Source of the DNA: a virus
IMG/VR virus record: IMGVR_UViG_3300024343_000045
Span: 1-37,644 of that record
Length of the DNA stretch: 37,644 nt
Reading direction: 5' to 3' (one strand)
Shown: in pieces, positions 31,776 through 37,644 of the stretch
Numbering within the stretch: the first letter of the stretch is position 1
How the letters are laid out: every line of letters starts with the position of its first letter
Program-made: the position numbers and the translations under genes
Notes under the pieces: model-generated
What the model saw: the letters and a program-made list of their open reading frames with translations, nothing else
The model's database searches: none
What the model was told of the DNA's origin: nothing

Positions 31776-31943
31776 CTAGACTTCCTCCACAATGACCGAT
31801 TGTTCGATTTCTTCGATGTCTTGAAGGCCATATCCGGTGGCGGCTTCCAGGTGGTTGGAGATGTCTTGTAGTCCATCTTGGATGGCGTCTAAGAGTGCGG
31901 ACGCGTCCGGTGCCGAGACGGTGAAGGTTACTTGGTGCTGCAT
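31776..31943 (-). CDS. 55-residue acidic early protein
   Basis: The frame MQHQVTFTVSAPDASALLDA... through ...EEIEQSVIVEEV gives 55 aa with a beta strand, then acidic amphipathic helices (IQDGLQDISNHLEAA). ATG 31943 follows the CA-rich leader without a Shine-Dalgarno, below repeat copy 5. It is followed immediately by the 30-aa membrane peptide. I recognise no family. Confidence 0.65.
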   Translation of the reverse strand: MQHQVTFTVSAPDASALLDAIQDGLQDISNHLEAATGYGLQDIEEIEQSVIVEEV

Positions 31944-31973
31944 AGTGTCCTTGTGGTTAGAGTGTCGTGAGAT

Positions 31974-32066
31974 GGCCTTGTCGGGTGCCTTGCTCCATCA
32001 AACAGGAGCCCCGCTAGCTACGATAGCTAGTGCCGGGAGCTTGGCGGTGCCCCCGTTACCGTTAGG
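31974..32066 (-). repeat. Early intergenic RNA element, copy 5
   Basis: P1 32054-32049 with 32040-32035 (loop ACCGCCAA), P2 32030-32014, P3 32009-31992 and the GGCACCCG box at 31989-31982. It abuts the stop of the SymE-like gene and precedes the leader of the 55-aa gene. Confidence 0.9.
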
Positions 32067-32381
32067 TTAGACTTCCTCCTTGGGGCAGATGGTTAGTTTG
32101 ATCCCCCATCTGCTGCCATAGACGGTGACGCAAAAGTGGGTAGCGGTCCCCATAAAATCGGTTACCCACTTGCCGCACAAGTCGAGGATAGGACGTTCCG
32201 GAGTCCCGGCGATCTTATGCTTTCGGCCATCGGCGGGGACGGTGGACAAGGTGATTTGCCCATCGGTCCTTGTGCGGTATAAAACGGTGCCTCGAGCGAA
32301 TCCGGCGGATGATAGGCGGTTACCCTCGATCCAAATACGGCGGTTGCCCTTGTTTAGGCCTGATTTGAGTATATGTTGCAT
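32067..32381 (-). CDS. SymE/AbrB-like early protein with two swapped-hairpin-type repeats
   Basis: The 104-aa product has two similar halves: IWIEGNRLSSAGFARGTVLY, then DGQITLS, and LCGKWVTDFMGTATHFCVTV, then GIKLTI. Both follow the SymE-type pattern (G.WL..AGF..G..V.V....I.I) that belongs to the AbrB-like fold. SymE proteins are RNA-cleaving or nucleoid-binding toxins in bacteria, and AbrB-like proteins bind DNA. I infer a nucleic-acid-binding early protein. ATG 32381 follows the shared CA-rich leader, here preceded by a different hairpin. The family call is by eye only. Confidence 0.55.
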   Translation of the reverse strand: MQHILKSGLNKGNRRIWIEGNRLSSAGFARGTVLYRTRTDGQITLSTVPADGRKHKIAGTPERPILDLCGKWVTDFMGTATHFCVTVYGSRWGIKLTICPKEEV

Positions 32382-32428
32382 AGCGTTGTGGTTAGGTGTC
32401 GTGAGAATGGCAAGCTGACTCGCTTGCC
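32382..32428 (-). promoter_or_regulatory. Sixth early leader with its own hairpin
   Basis: GGCAAGC (32428-32422) pairs with GCTTGCC (32415-32409) around GAGTCA, followed by the same CA-rich leader seen after the repeat elements (CACGACACCTAACCACAACG) and then the ATG of the SymE-like gene. There is no P1-P3 block, no GGCACCCG box and no Shine-Dalgarno. Confidence 0.65.
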
Positions 32429-32815
32429 TTGCCCCTATACTAACGGTCGCCCCGCGTATCCTGCGCCCCTTTTCTCGGGTTTACTTGCGGTGGCTTGGCG
32501 TTATCGCGTGTAACTCTGGGTGGCCAAGGGACTTAGGTTGCCTCGGGTTTCCGGCTCACCGAACAAAAAGCCCCGAAGAAAGCCGGGCAGGCTCTCTCGA
32601 GGCATTGTGCAAGCTGGCGAGTCTAGGACCCCCCCCCTAGGTAGCAGGTTGAACACCTGCAACCATTGGAGGTGGAGAGCCCCTTGGGCCGGGACACTAG
32701 GTCAGCTTGTGGATACGGTGTGGACCGATGGCCGACAGCGGGGCCGAGGGAAGGGCAAGGGGGGGACCGCGCGCGGCGCTCTATACGTTACCCACTCACA
32801 TTTTTAGACCATTTT
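32429..32815. other. Noncoding stretch in the early region
   Basis: I see no credible gene here. It holds a likely terminator (32565-32588), a run of nine C at 32629-32637, a hairpin GCAGGT/ACCTGC near 32645-32661 that is not a proper tRNA T-arm, a seven-G run near 32760, and two TATAG-containing sites on the minus strand (near 32440 and 32790) that might be promoters. Plus-strand open frames here lack ribosome sites and protein-like composition. Confidence 0.6.
32565..32588 (-). terminator. Likely rho-independent terminator
   Basis: Minus-strand RNA pairs GCCCG (32588-32584) with CGGGGC (32575-32570) with one bulged base and an 8-nt loop, followed directly by TTTTTG. It would end transcription coming from the first early gene, before the SymE-like gene. 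Confidence 0.6.
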
Positions 32816-33106
32816 TCAGTCACCCAGAGTAACCAGCGGTTTCCTGGAGACAACCACGGCCTTGGGTATGCAGTTGACATTGCCAACTTGCAGTTCCCCG
32901 CCGACTTCCAGAGTCCCTGCGATGACCAGAAACTCCGAGGTCTCTTTCAGTACCCAGCCAGTGGTAGCCATCAGTGTTGGCTCAAGAGACTCAAGGTCAT
33001 CTCTGGACAACCAAGCGGAGTCTACGCCCACAATGTCTAACCATTCGATCAGCACGGGGACCAGGGGAGAGTCGGAGTCATCATACTGCGGGCCTAGAGT
33101 CATCAT
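32816..33106 (-). CDS. First early gene, small acidic phage protein
   Basis: The 96-aa product (MMTLGPQYDDSDSPLVPVLIEWLDIVGVDSAWLSRDD..., ...MATTGWVLKETSEFLVIAGTLE, ...VNCIPKAVV) resembles a group of small phage proteins with the pattern VEWLD...W, then TVGW, then IPK, of unknown function. Two ATGs occur in tandem at 33106. No Shine-Dalgarno is seen; the leader contains AGTAACCTCAAGTAACCC. It is the first gene after the packaging genes, hence probably the first to enter the cell. Confidence 0.7.
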   Translation of the reverse strand: MMTLGPQYDDSDSPLVPVLIEWLDIVGVDSAWLSRDDLESLEPTLMATTGWVLKETSEFLVIAGTLEVGGELQVGNVNCIPKAVVVSRKPLVTLGD

Positions 33107-33503
33107 AGGGTTACTTGAGGTTACTGGGAGTGGACTTTAGACACGGATGTAGCTCCCCCTCCCCTCACCTTAGGTCTACTTTAGGTTACCTATAGGTTGA
33201 CTATAAGTATCTTAGTAGAGGGGGCTGCTGCCCCCCTTCTCTTCTCTAGTCCTTCTCTGTCCGGAGGATGACTCTTAGTAACTCTAGGGTCTTTCTTCCG
33301 TATGGTCTGCGCTTTAGGTAAGTCCTTGCTGGCTAACTCTTTACGTTAGACCTCCATTTGACCTGTCTTACCCCCGTTTACAAGGTCCCTAGGGTGCCTT
33401 TCCCTCTAAGGTGTCTAGGAGCCCGTGTAACGCACGGAAACTCTAAGTAGACTCAGAGGACCAAAGATAACTTTGAGTCTCTTAGCGGCTCTCTCAGGGG
33501 CCT
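33107..33503. other. Noncoding stretch after TerL, candidate genome-end region
   Basis: No gene is visible. On the minus strand it holds CCTAAAG-type repeats (ACCTAAAGCGC, AACCTAAAGTAG, ACCTAAGGTG, GTCTAAAGTCC), which strikingly resemble the repeats at the T7 left end. It also holds a palindrome ACCTATAGGT (33188-33197) and a strong hairpin GGGGGC-AGCA-GCCCCC (33235-33220). A sequence AAGGCACCC (near 33390) resembles the box in the early elements. In T7-like genomes the direct terminal repeat lies between the terminase end and the first early gene. Confidence 0.6.
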
Positions 33504-35210
33504 CTACAGGTTCATCCAGACTGGACCTGAGTTACGGGTCTTCCCTAGGGCTCCTGCTAGGAACTTCTCCATCTCAGCGTCTATCTTAGAGTCCTTGTGG
33601 TCTTGCATCTGTCTGTCGGTGTCTCTAGCTAGTGCATCAACGTGCCATTGGACAGCCATAGCCAGCGCATCCAGTCGGTCATCGTGCCTCAGGGCTCCTC
33701 TAAGTCGCGTGACTCGGGACATCTGGTACATCAGTTGGTACTTGATGGCCTGATCCGCTGGTAGATCCTGGGTTGACTTGAAGTCTTCCTCGATGACCTT
33801 GCGTCCGATGCACAGCTTGTGGCTGTTCATGACTGGCTCTAGGACATCACAGATCCTGCGCTCCTTTTGGATGTTATGCCGGACCTCTTCAACGCGACAC
33901 GGGTAGACCTTGTGGAGAACCGGGGTCACCAGGGAGGTAAACATACCGTCACCCATGTTTGACTCGACGATTACGCCGCTGACCTGCTGTCTCTTAGCGA
34001 TGACTGACAGTTTCTCTAGGACCTCGGGTCCGTAGCCGCCTTTCAGGCCCCCGCACTCATGGACATACAGTTGACCTCCGTAGGACTTCACCACCGCATA
34101 GGAGGTCTCGTCCGCGCCTCTACCGGACGGGTCAATAGACAGGACAGAAGCCTGATAGGGGACCATATCCCCCAGAATCTTCAGGGGTCTGTAGTAACGG
34201 TCCCCGTTGTACCCCACGCAATGCAGGTCTCTCCAGGAGAACTCGGGGTCATTGGACCACACAAGCTTCTCTGGGCAGACCTCGGGGTCAAGGTCCATGA
34301 CCAGCAGGTCGTTGATCTTCAGCGGGTAGCGGTCGGTGTCCGCAAGGGACTGGTCAAGCTGGAACTGGAGGGCGAACAACGAGCGACCATAGGACAACTC
34401 TCGTTCCGCTAGTTCCAACTCCCCGAACCGCATGGGGTCCGTGGGTTTACCTGCCTCCTCGGCTATCTCACGGATCATGGGAGCCAGAGACTCCCCGTAA
34501 CCCTTGGTCTCTCGGGAGTCCGGCACTCGGCTGGGCCAAATGCGGGTGCTGTACCCACGGTCTTCCAGACACTTGTAGACCGACTCTTGGGTCTGAGGTG
34601 TCCCTAGGAAGATGATCTTGGAGTGGTCCCCCGGCTTGATGATGGCATCGTATTCCTTGATGGTCTCAGACAGTTTCTCCCGCATGTTCTGGGTCTGGCT
34701 GTTGTTCCAAGACTCAATGTCATCCGCAATCAGGTAGTCCGCTCGGGAGCCCGTCAGGGCCGACGAGAAGACACCACAGGACTTCACAGAGGGACTGTGG
34801 GATGCAGGGGCTGGCCCGACATCAAAGGACACCTTGGAGGCTCTGCCAGTCTCGCTGGGCAGCAAGTGGTTCAGGAACGGTAGCTCCCGCATCAACTGCA
34901 AGGTGAACGTAGAGAAGTCATCGGCTCGACTCTTAGATGCCGAGACCACCAGGAAGTTCAAAGAGGGATCGAGCAGTAACTTCCATACAACGAACGCTGA
35001 AGTGATGTATGACTTCCCTACACCGCGAAATGCCTGGATACAGGCTCGCCGTGGGCCGGAGTCCAAGTACCTAGCAATGTCATACTGAACGGGGGTCGGA
35101 GCGGGCAGCCCCAACCCCTGTGTCCACGCAACGTACAGGAAGTTTAGAAAGCCGTTCTCCCCCGTCAACCTGGGGTCAACCGGGGGTAACTCGGGCTTCT
35201 TAGTCGCCAC
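33504..35210 (-). CDS. terL: Terminase large subunit (T7 gp19-like DNA maturase B)
   Basis: The 568-aa packaging motor has an ATPase domain with a Walker-A-like segment, IQAFRGVGKSYITSAFVVWK (residues about 58-77), and Walker B YLIADDIESWNN. A nuclease domain has Asp motifs VLSIDPSGRGADETSYAV and, near the C-terminus, HDDRLDALAMAVQWHV. T7 gp19 is 586 aa. It pumps concatemeric DNA through the portal and cuts it at genome ends. The start is GTG 35210, overlapping the previous stop as TAGTG. Confidence 0.97.
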   Translation of the reverse strand: MATKKPELPPVDPRLTGENGFLNFLYVAWTQGLGLPAPTPVQYDIARYLDSGPRRACIQAFRGVGKSYITSAFVVWKLLLDPSLNFLVVSASKSRADDFSTFTLQLMRELPFLNHLLPSETGRASKVSFDVGPAPASHSPSVKSCGVFSSALTGSRADYLIADDIESWNNSQTQNMREKLSETIKEYDAIIKPGDHSKIIFLGTPQTQESVYKCLEDRGYSTRIWPSRVPDSRETKGYGESLAPMIREIAEEAGKPTDPMRFGELELAERELSYGRSLFALQFQLDQSLADTDRYPLKINDLLVMDLDPEVCPEKLVWSNDPEFSWRDLHCVGYNGDRYYRPLKILGDMVPYQASVLSIDPSGRGADETSYAVVKSYGGQLYVHECGGLKGGYGPEVLEKLSVIAKRQQVSGVIVESNMGDGMFTSLVTPVLHKVYPCRVEEVRHNIQKERRICDVLEPVMNSHKLCIGRKVIEEDFKSTQDLPADQAIKYQLMYQMSRVTRLRGALRHDDRLDALAMAVQWHVDALARDTDRQMQDHKDSKIDAEMEKFLAGALGKTRNSGPVWMNL

Positions 35211-35470
35211 TATTTACCTTTTTTCTTCTTTTTCTTTCTGGTGGGGATAGACAGTCTGCCGCCGAGACCTGCGGAAGTTTTGTTGTAGGCTTTAGTCACT
35301 TTGTACGGGACCTCTTTGATGGAAGGGGGCGGGGTTGATGCCTGACCTGTGGTTTTAGTTTTTGCCGCAGGGGTAGAAGGACCTAAAGAAAGGTTTCCGA
35401 TCTTGACAGAATAGGTCGTAGGACGGTGCCCCTTACGGGACCGGGGGGGTGTGGGTGCGCCTCTTGGCAT
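35210..35470 (-). CDS. Small basic protein before TerL
   Basis: The 86-aa product is rich in Pro, Thr and Lys (MPRGAPTPPRSRKGHRPTTY..., ...GLGGRLSIPTRKKKKKKGK) and is strongly basic at both ends, so it probably binds DNA or is disordered. It occupies the T7 gene 18.5/18.7 (spanin) slot between terminase subunits, but has no signal peptide or membrane span, so it is not a spanin. It overlaps the TerL start by one base. Confidence 0.65.
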   Translation of the reverse strand: MPRGAPTPPRSRKGHRPTTYSVKIGNLSLGPSTPAAKTKTTGQASTPPPSIKEVPYKVTKAYNKTSAGLGGRLSIPTRKKKKKKGK

Positions 35471-35478
35471 AGGAACCT

Positions 35479-35703
35479 CTACTGGGCTTGGGAAATGGGT
35501 GCTTCGGGGTCTTCAAATGGCATTACAACAGCCAACTGAGTCATGGGGTTTCCCTCTTGGGGAGACTGGTCGATGCCGTTGTCTTTGAGTAACTGGCGGG
35601 CAACCGAAAGCTCGGAGGCTGTTGCCTCGCCGCTCTTTACTCGGTCAAGCAGGAGTTCAATCGAGGCAACGTGGAGTTCTTGGAGTAGTGCTTCTATATC
35701 CAT
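35479..35703 (-). CDS. terS: Terminase small subunit (T7 gp18-like DNA maturase A)
   Basis: The 74-aa product has the core IEALLQELHVASIELLLDRVKSGEATASELSVARQLLKDNGI, the helical motif typical of the small terminase in T7-like phages of aquatic bacteria, then an acidic tail. It recognises the packaging substrate and stimulates the large subunit. The start overlaps the previous stop (TAATG). T7 gp18 is 89 aa. Confidence 0.88.
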   Translation of the reverse strand: MDIEALLQELHVASIELLLDRVKSGEATASELSVARQLLKDNGIDQSPQEGNPMTQLAVVMPFEDPEAPISQAQ

Positions 35704-36026
35704 TACTCGATAAACCAGACCTTGAAGGTGTTAGCCCCGGTTCCTCCTGCGGCGACTACCTTGATTCTCATTAGGGGAAAAATGGGAACCTCGCTGAGAA
35801 AACCAGTAGTAGTAAGATCCTCTGCCACTGTCTGGTCGCGCCCGTGACGCGCACCTATCAGTGACCAAGGGGCCTCTTCGCTTGCGCGTCCGTATACTCT
35901 AGCCGTGATGTCTCCAGCAGCCTCCTCAACTTGGAGGATTCCCGTTTCGTCGCGGCGGCGCTGACAGGCAAAAGTTGTCTCGTAGTCACCATTGTCGGCA
36001 TTGGTTTCTGAAAGTCGTAAGTTCAT
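35703..36026 (-). CDS. Small beta-rich structural-type protein
   Basis: I choose ATG 36026 (107 aa) because GGAG lies seven bases upstream and the codon overlaps the previous stop (ATGA). A longer Cys-rich extension to 36098 overprints that gene. The product is beta-rich (MNLRLSETNADNGDYETTFACQRRRDE..., ...IFPLMRIKVVAAGGTGANTFKVWFIE), suggesting a virion decoration or tail component. I recognise no family. Confidence 0.7.
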   Translation of the reverse strand: MNLRLSETNADNGDYETTFACQRRRDETGILQVEEAAGDITARVYGRASEEAPWSLIGARHGRDQTVAEDLTTTGFLSEVPIFPLMRIKVVAAGGTGANTFKVWFIE

Positions 36027-36247
36027 TTTTGGACTCCAATCCAGTTCATCAGTTGTGAAGACATCGCTCCCAGAACAGCAGCCGCACCGAGTAGCCAACT
36101 TCGGCTACCCTCAAGAGTGCGGAGACGTTTTTCTAGGCGACCTATAGATTCATCTTGGGAACGCTGGACGCTGATGAGCGCGTCTACCTTCCCTTCTAGA
36201 CGGCCCAGCGCAAGCATAAGGCCGTTGTTGTTGTTGCCGCTTACCAT
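36023..36247 (-). CDS. Coiled-coil plus membrane-span protein, holin candidate
   Basis: The 74-aa product has a helical, coiled-coil-like part (LGRLEGKVDALISVQRSQDE, then IGRLEKRLRTLEG) followed by one hydrophobic span (WLLGAAAVLGAMSSQLMNWIG). T7 has its holin (gene 17.5, 67 aa) between fiber and small terminase, exactly here. The topology (charged helix first, span last) also fits phage membrane anchors with unknown jobs. It starts 7 nt inside the end of the upstream gene. Confidence 0.65.
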   Translation of the reverse strand: MVSGNNNNGLMLALGRLEGKVDALISVQRSQDESIGRLEKRLRTLEGSRSWLLGAAAVLGAMSSQLMNWIGVQK

Positions 36248-36834
36248 CGAAGGACCACCCCGCTAACTCGAATCTCCTTAGTATTCAGAGTCTTCACGCG
36301 GTACTTCATGCTGGTCCCGCTGGGTTGACCGCTGATGTCTGCGGAGCCTTCGTACAGCGTAAAGCCGCCGTTGACCGCTCCAGCAGCCAGCGTCACCGCA
36401 GTCCAAGTCGTGCCGCCATCTCGGGAGATTTCTGCGGTCAGGTCTGTGTTGACTGTCGCGCTATCGACAAACTCAGCTTGAACCGAAATCCGGCCCGTGG
36501 ACGGAGCGGTAGAAGCGGTCAACCCAGAGTTGATCAGGGTCATGTCGGTCGAACTGTGATAATAATCGTTAGCAGCGTCATAAGTCTCGTTGGTACTTGT
36601 AGCACCTAGAGTGTCTGAGCTAAAAGCATCTGCCTGTCCTTCCGAAAAGTTTAGCGCAGCACCCTTTAGGTCAGCCAGTTCCAGCATCATTGCGCGGCCA
36701 TCGGCAAGAGTCAGAAAGTTACCGCCAATGGCAAGGTTGGACCTTGCGTTCGATGCGCGGCTAGTAAGTTCACTAAGGTCGTTGGCAGCAACCAAGAGAC
36801 CGCTGGTCATAGCGGCAGATATTCGAGTAGTCAT
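36241..36834 (-). CDS. Probable tail/fiber-associated structural protein
   Basis: The 197-aa product is Ser/Thr/Ala-rich and beta-rich, with SRASNARSNLAIGGNFLTLADGRAMMLELADLKGAAL, then a jelly-roll- or Ig-like second half (RISVQAEFVDSATVNTDLTAEISRDGGTTWTAV). The last part resembles carbohydrate-contacting or fiber-cap domains of phage tails. It lies 15 nt after the fiber stop and before the holin candidate, so it is probably a virion surface protein or fiber partner. Confidence 0.65.
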   Translation of the reverse strand: MTTRISAAMTSGLLVAANDLSELTSRASNARSNLAIGGNFLTLADGRAMMLELADLKGAALNFSEGQADAFSSDTLGATSTNETYDAANDYYHSSTDMTLINSGLTASTAPSTGRISVQAEFVDSATVNTDLTAEISRDGGTTWTAVTLAAGAVNGGFTLYEGSADISGQPSGTSMKYRVKTLNTKEIRVSGVVLRW

Positions 36835-36849
36835 GGTGGGGGGCCTGGG

Positions 36850-37644
36850 CTATGAAGTTATGTATGTGAGGTAGATCGTCAAGCTTCCAGTCAGCCGGAG
36901 CCCATCGGCACCGCTGTAACCTATAGAACTGTACATGCTCAACCTGAACCCTGAAGCCATCTGAGACCCTGGAATACTAGTCGTTAGATACTGCCAAGGC
37001 GGCTGGGAGAGGGTTGGGATACTGAAAGTTGCGAAGTAGCTCGATTCGGGAAAGAAACTTGCGGAGGACTGATTGCCAGTGATGTTAGGATAGAACTTTA
37101 GGTACGCATGCCCATTATCGTTTGAGCCGGAGAGCCCCGCCGACCCCGTGAACGGGTCACCGTCCGCGACAACAAAGACTCCAGTTACCAGAGCTATGTC
37201 AGAGGGAAGCCCAGTAACGGTCGTTAGGGTGGTAGTTGTATCTTTGGGGATTTGAAAGTTAGAGAAGGCAATAGCTCCCGAACTCCAAGTCTTTGTGCCT
37301 CCTGCAAGGTTATCAACGTACTGCTTGGTAACTGCATCTGTTGAAGCCGAGGGAGTCAGCAGGTTCTTGATCTGGTAGTTGTCCGTCCCGTCTCCCATCT
37401 GAACATGGTCGGTTGCAGTTCCCATGTCGCTAATAGGCAGGGACGCAACAGCGTTGCTCAGGTTCGGGATCTCGGTGCCCAACAGAGGACCCACAGTCAG
37501 GTCTCCCGTGCTGGCAACCCGCAAGACATAAGGAGCGGTTCCTGAGTAGACTCCGCTGTAAAAGTCGGTGCCTTTCAGTTCGCTAAAGGTGATCGAGTCC
37601 GCAGCAACAGCATCCCCGGTCACCGAGTCAGTAGACAGTTTCGC
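36850..37644 (-). CDS. Tail fiber protein, C-terminal part (enters from the window edge)
   Basis: The frame is open from base 37644 to the stop at 36850 (264 residues). An internal GTG at 37623 is a Val in context, not a start. The first 111 residues repeat the segment found at the other window edge. The rest (FSNFQIPKDTTTTLTTVTGL..., ...FRLSMYSSIGYSGADGLRLTGSLTIYLTYITS) is beta-rich and probably the receptor-binding tip. Joined to the 1-1323 part without missing sequence, the fiber would have 705 residues, longer than T7 gp17 (553 aa). Confidence 0.85.
   Translation of the reverse strand, partial: AKLSTDSVTGDAVAADSITFSELKGTDFYSGVYSGTAPYVLRVASTGDLTVGPLLGTEIPNLSNAVASLPISDMGTATDHVQMGDGTDNYQIKNLLTPSASTDAVTKQYVDNLAGGTKTWSSGAIAFSNFQIPKDTTTTLTTVTGLPSDIALVTGVFVVADGDPFTGSAGLSGSNDNGHAYLKFYPNITGNQSSASFFPESSYFATFSIPTLSQPPWQYLTTSIPGSQMASGFRLSMYSSIGYSGADGLRLTGSLTIYLTYITS
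37312..37644. repeat. Fiber repeat, copy 2 (matches 72-405)
   Basis: This is the second copy of the near-identical 333-bp segment; it runs to the very edge of the window, so its true length is unknown. After TKQYVD the two copies diverge completely (TTTNSSMFRGPFL in copy 1, NLAGGTKTWSSG here). Confidence 0.85.

Noticed and set aside
29815-32066. CRISPR array
   Set aside because: The repeats are far too long, are structured, and are separated by coding genes rather than spacers.
29815-32066. Insertion sequence or transposon ends
   Set aside because: There is no transposase, no target duplications, and copies are always in the same orientation between stop codons and start codons.
32640-32700. 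Possible tRNA (hairpin GCAGGT/ACCTGC with a TTCAA-containing loop)
   Set aside because: No cloverleaf can be completed and the loop does not align with a standard T-loop.
32520-32807. 95-codon plus-strand frame in the noncoding early stretch
   Set aside because: It has no ribosome site and a Gly/Arg-rich, random-looking composition, and it crosses the minus-strand terminator.
37312-37644. Exact terminal redundancy proving a circular contig
   Set aside because: The two edge copies differ at several positions and diverge after 333 bp, so this is a repeat within the fiber gene rather than an assembly overlap.

Overview
This window looks like an almost complete genome of a T7-like podovirus (Autographiviridae-type). 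Every gene I can support lies on the minus strand, and read that way the order is the T7 order. A small-gene early region (33106 to 28511) is followed by a tyrosine integrase and a single-subunit RNA polymerase. Next comes a DNA metabolism block: ssDNA-binding protein, RusA resolvase, HTH protein, primase-helicase, C5 methyltransferase, DNA polymerase, LAGLIDADG endonuclease, 5'-3' exonuclease and a nucleotide-modification-associated protein. The head and tail block follows: portal, scaffold, capsid, two tail tubular proteins, four internal/ejection proteins and tail fiber. The genome ends with packaging genes (TerS, TerL). There are no photosynthesis genes, tRNAs or CRISPR arrays. The host cannot be named from the sequence; base composition and gene content would suit an aquatic, moderately GC-rich bacterium.

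The window opens and closes inside the tail fiber gene. A segment of about 333 bp at 72-405 is repeated with a few differences at 37312-37644, and joining base 1 to base 37644 keeps the fiber frame open. The contig was therefore probably cut within a repetitive fiber gene of a circularly mapping assembly, possibly with repeat copies missing.

The late genes are tightly packed, with TAATG, TGATG, TAGTG, GTGA and ATGA stop/start overlaps. A strong T7 Tphi-like hairpin follows the capsid gene. The integrase sits directly upstream of the RNA polymerase, as in integrase-bearing marine T7-like phages, so a temperate option is possible. The polymerase start codon lies inside an 11-bp inverted repeat that could hide it in the mRNA.

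The most interesting part is the early region. Five near-identical elements of about 92 nt (29815-29906, 30099-30191, 30869-30960, 31590-31681, 31974-32066) separate small unrelated genes. Each can fold into three hairpins as minus-strand RNA. Differences between copies keep the pairing (one compensatory change and several G-U pairs), and the G-U pairs work only on the minus strand. Each element ends in an invariant GGCACCCG box, which resembles the core of the cyanophage Syn5 RNA polymerase promoter, and is followed by a CA-rich leader without a Shine-Dalgarno sequence. A sixth gene has the leader with a different hairpin, and a degenerate leader copy lies on the opposite strand near the integrase. 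I read this as a repeated early-gene expression cassette (promoter, processing or termination hairpins, and leader) that carries accessory anti-host genes.

Other notable points are a zinc-metalloprotease-like HExxH motif and a Gly-rich octapeptide repeat in the giant ejection protein, the absence of any recognisable endolysin, a lipoprotein plus small membrane protein pair beside the capsid gene, a very acidic Ocr-like early protein, and a SymE/AbrB-like early protein.
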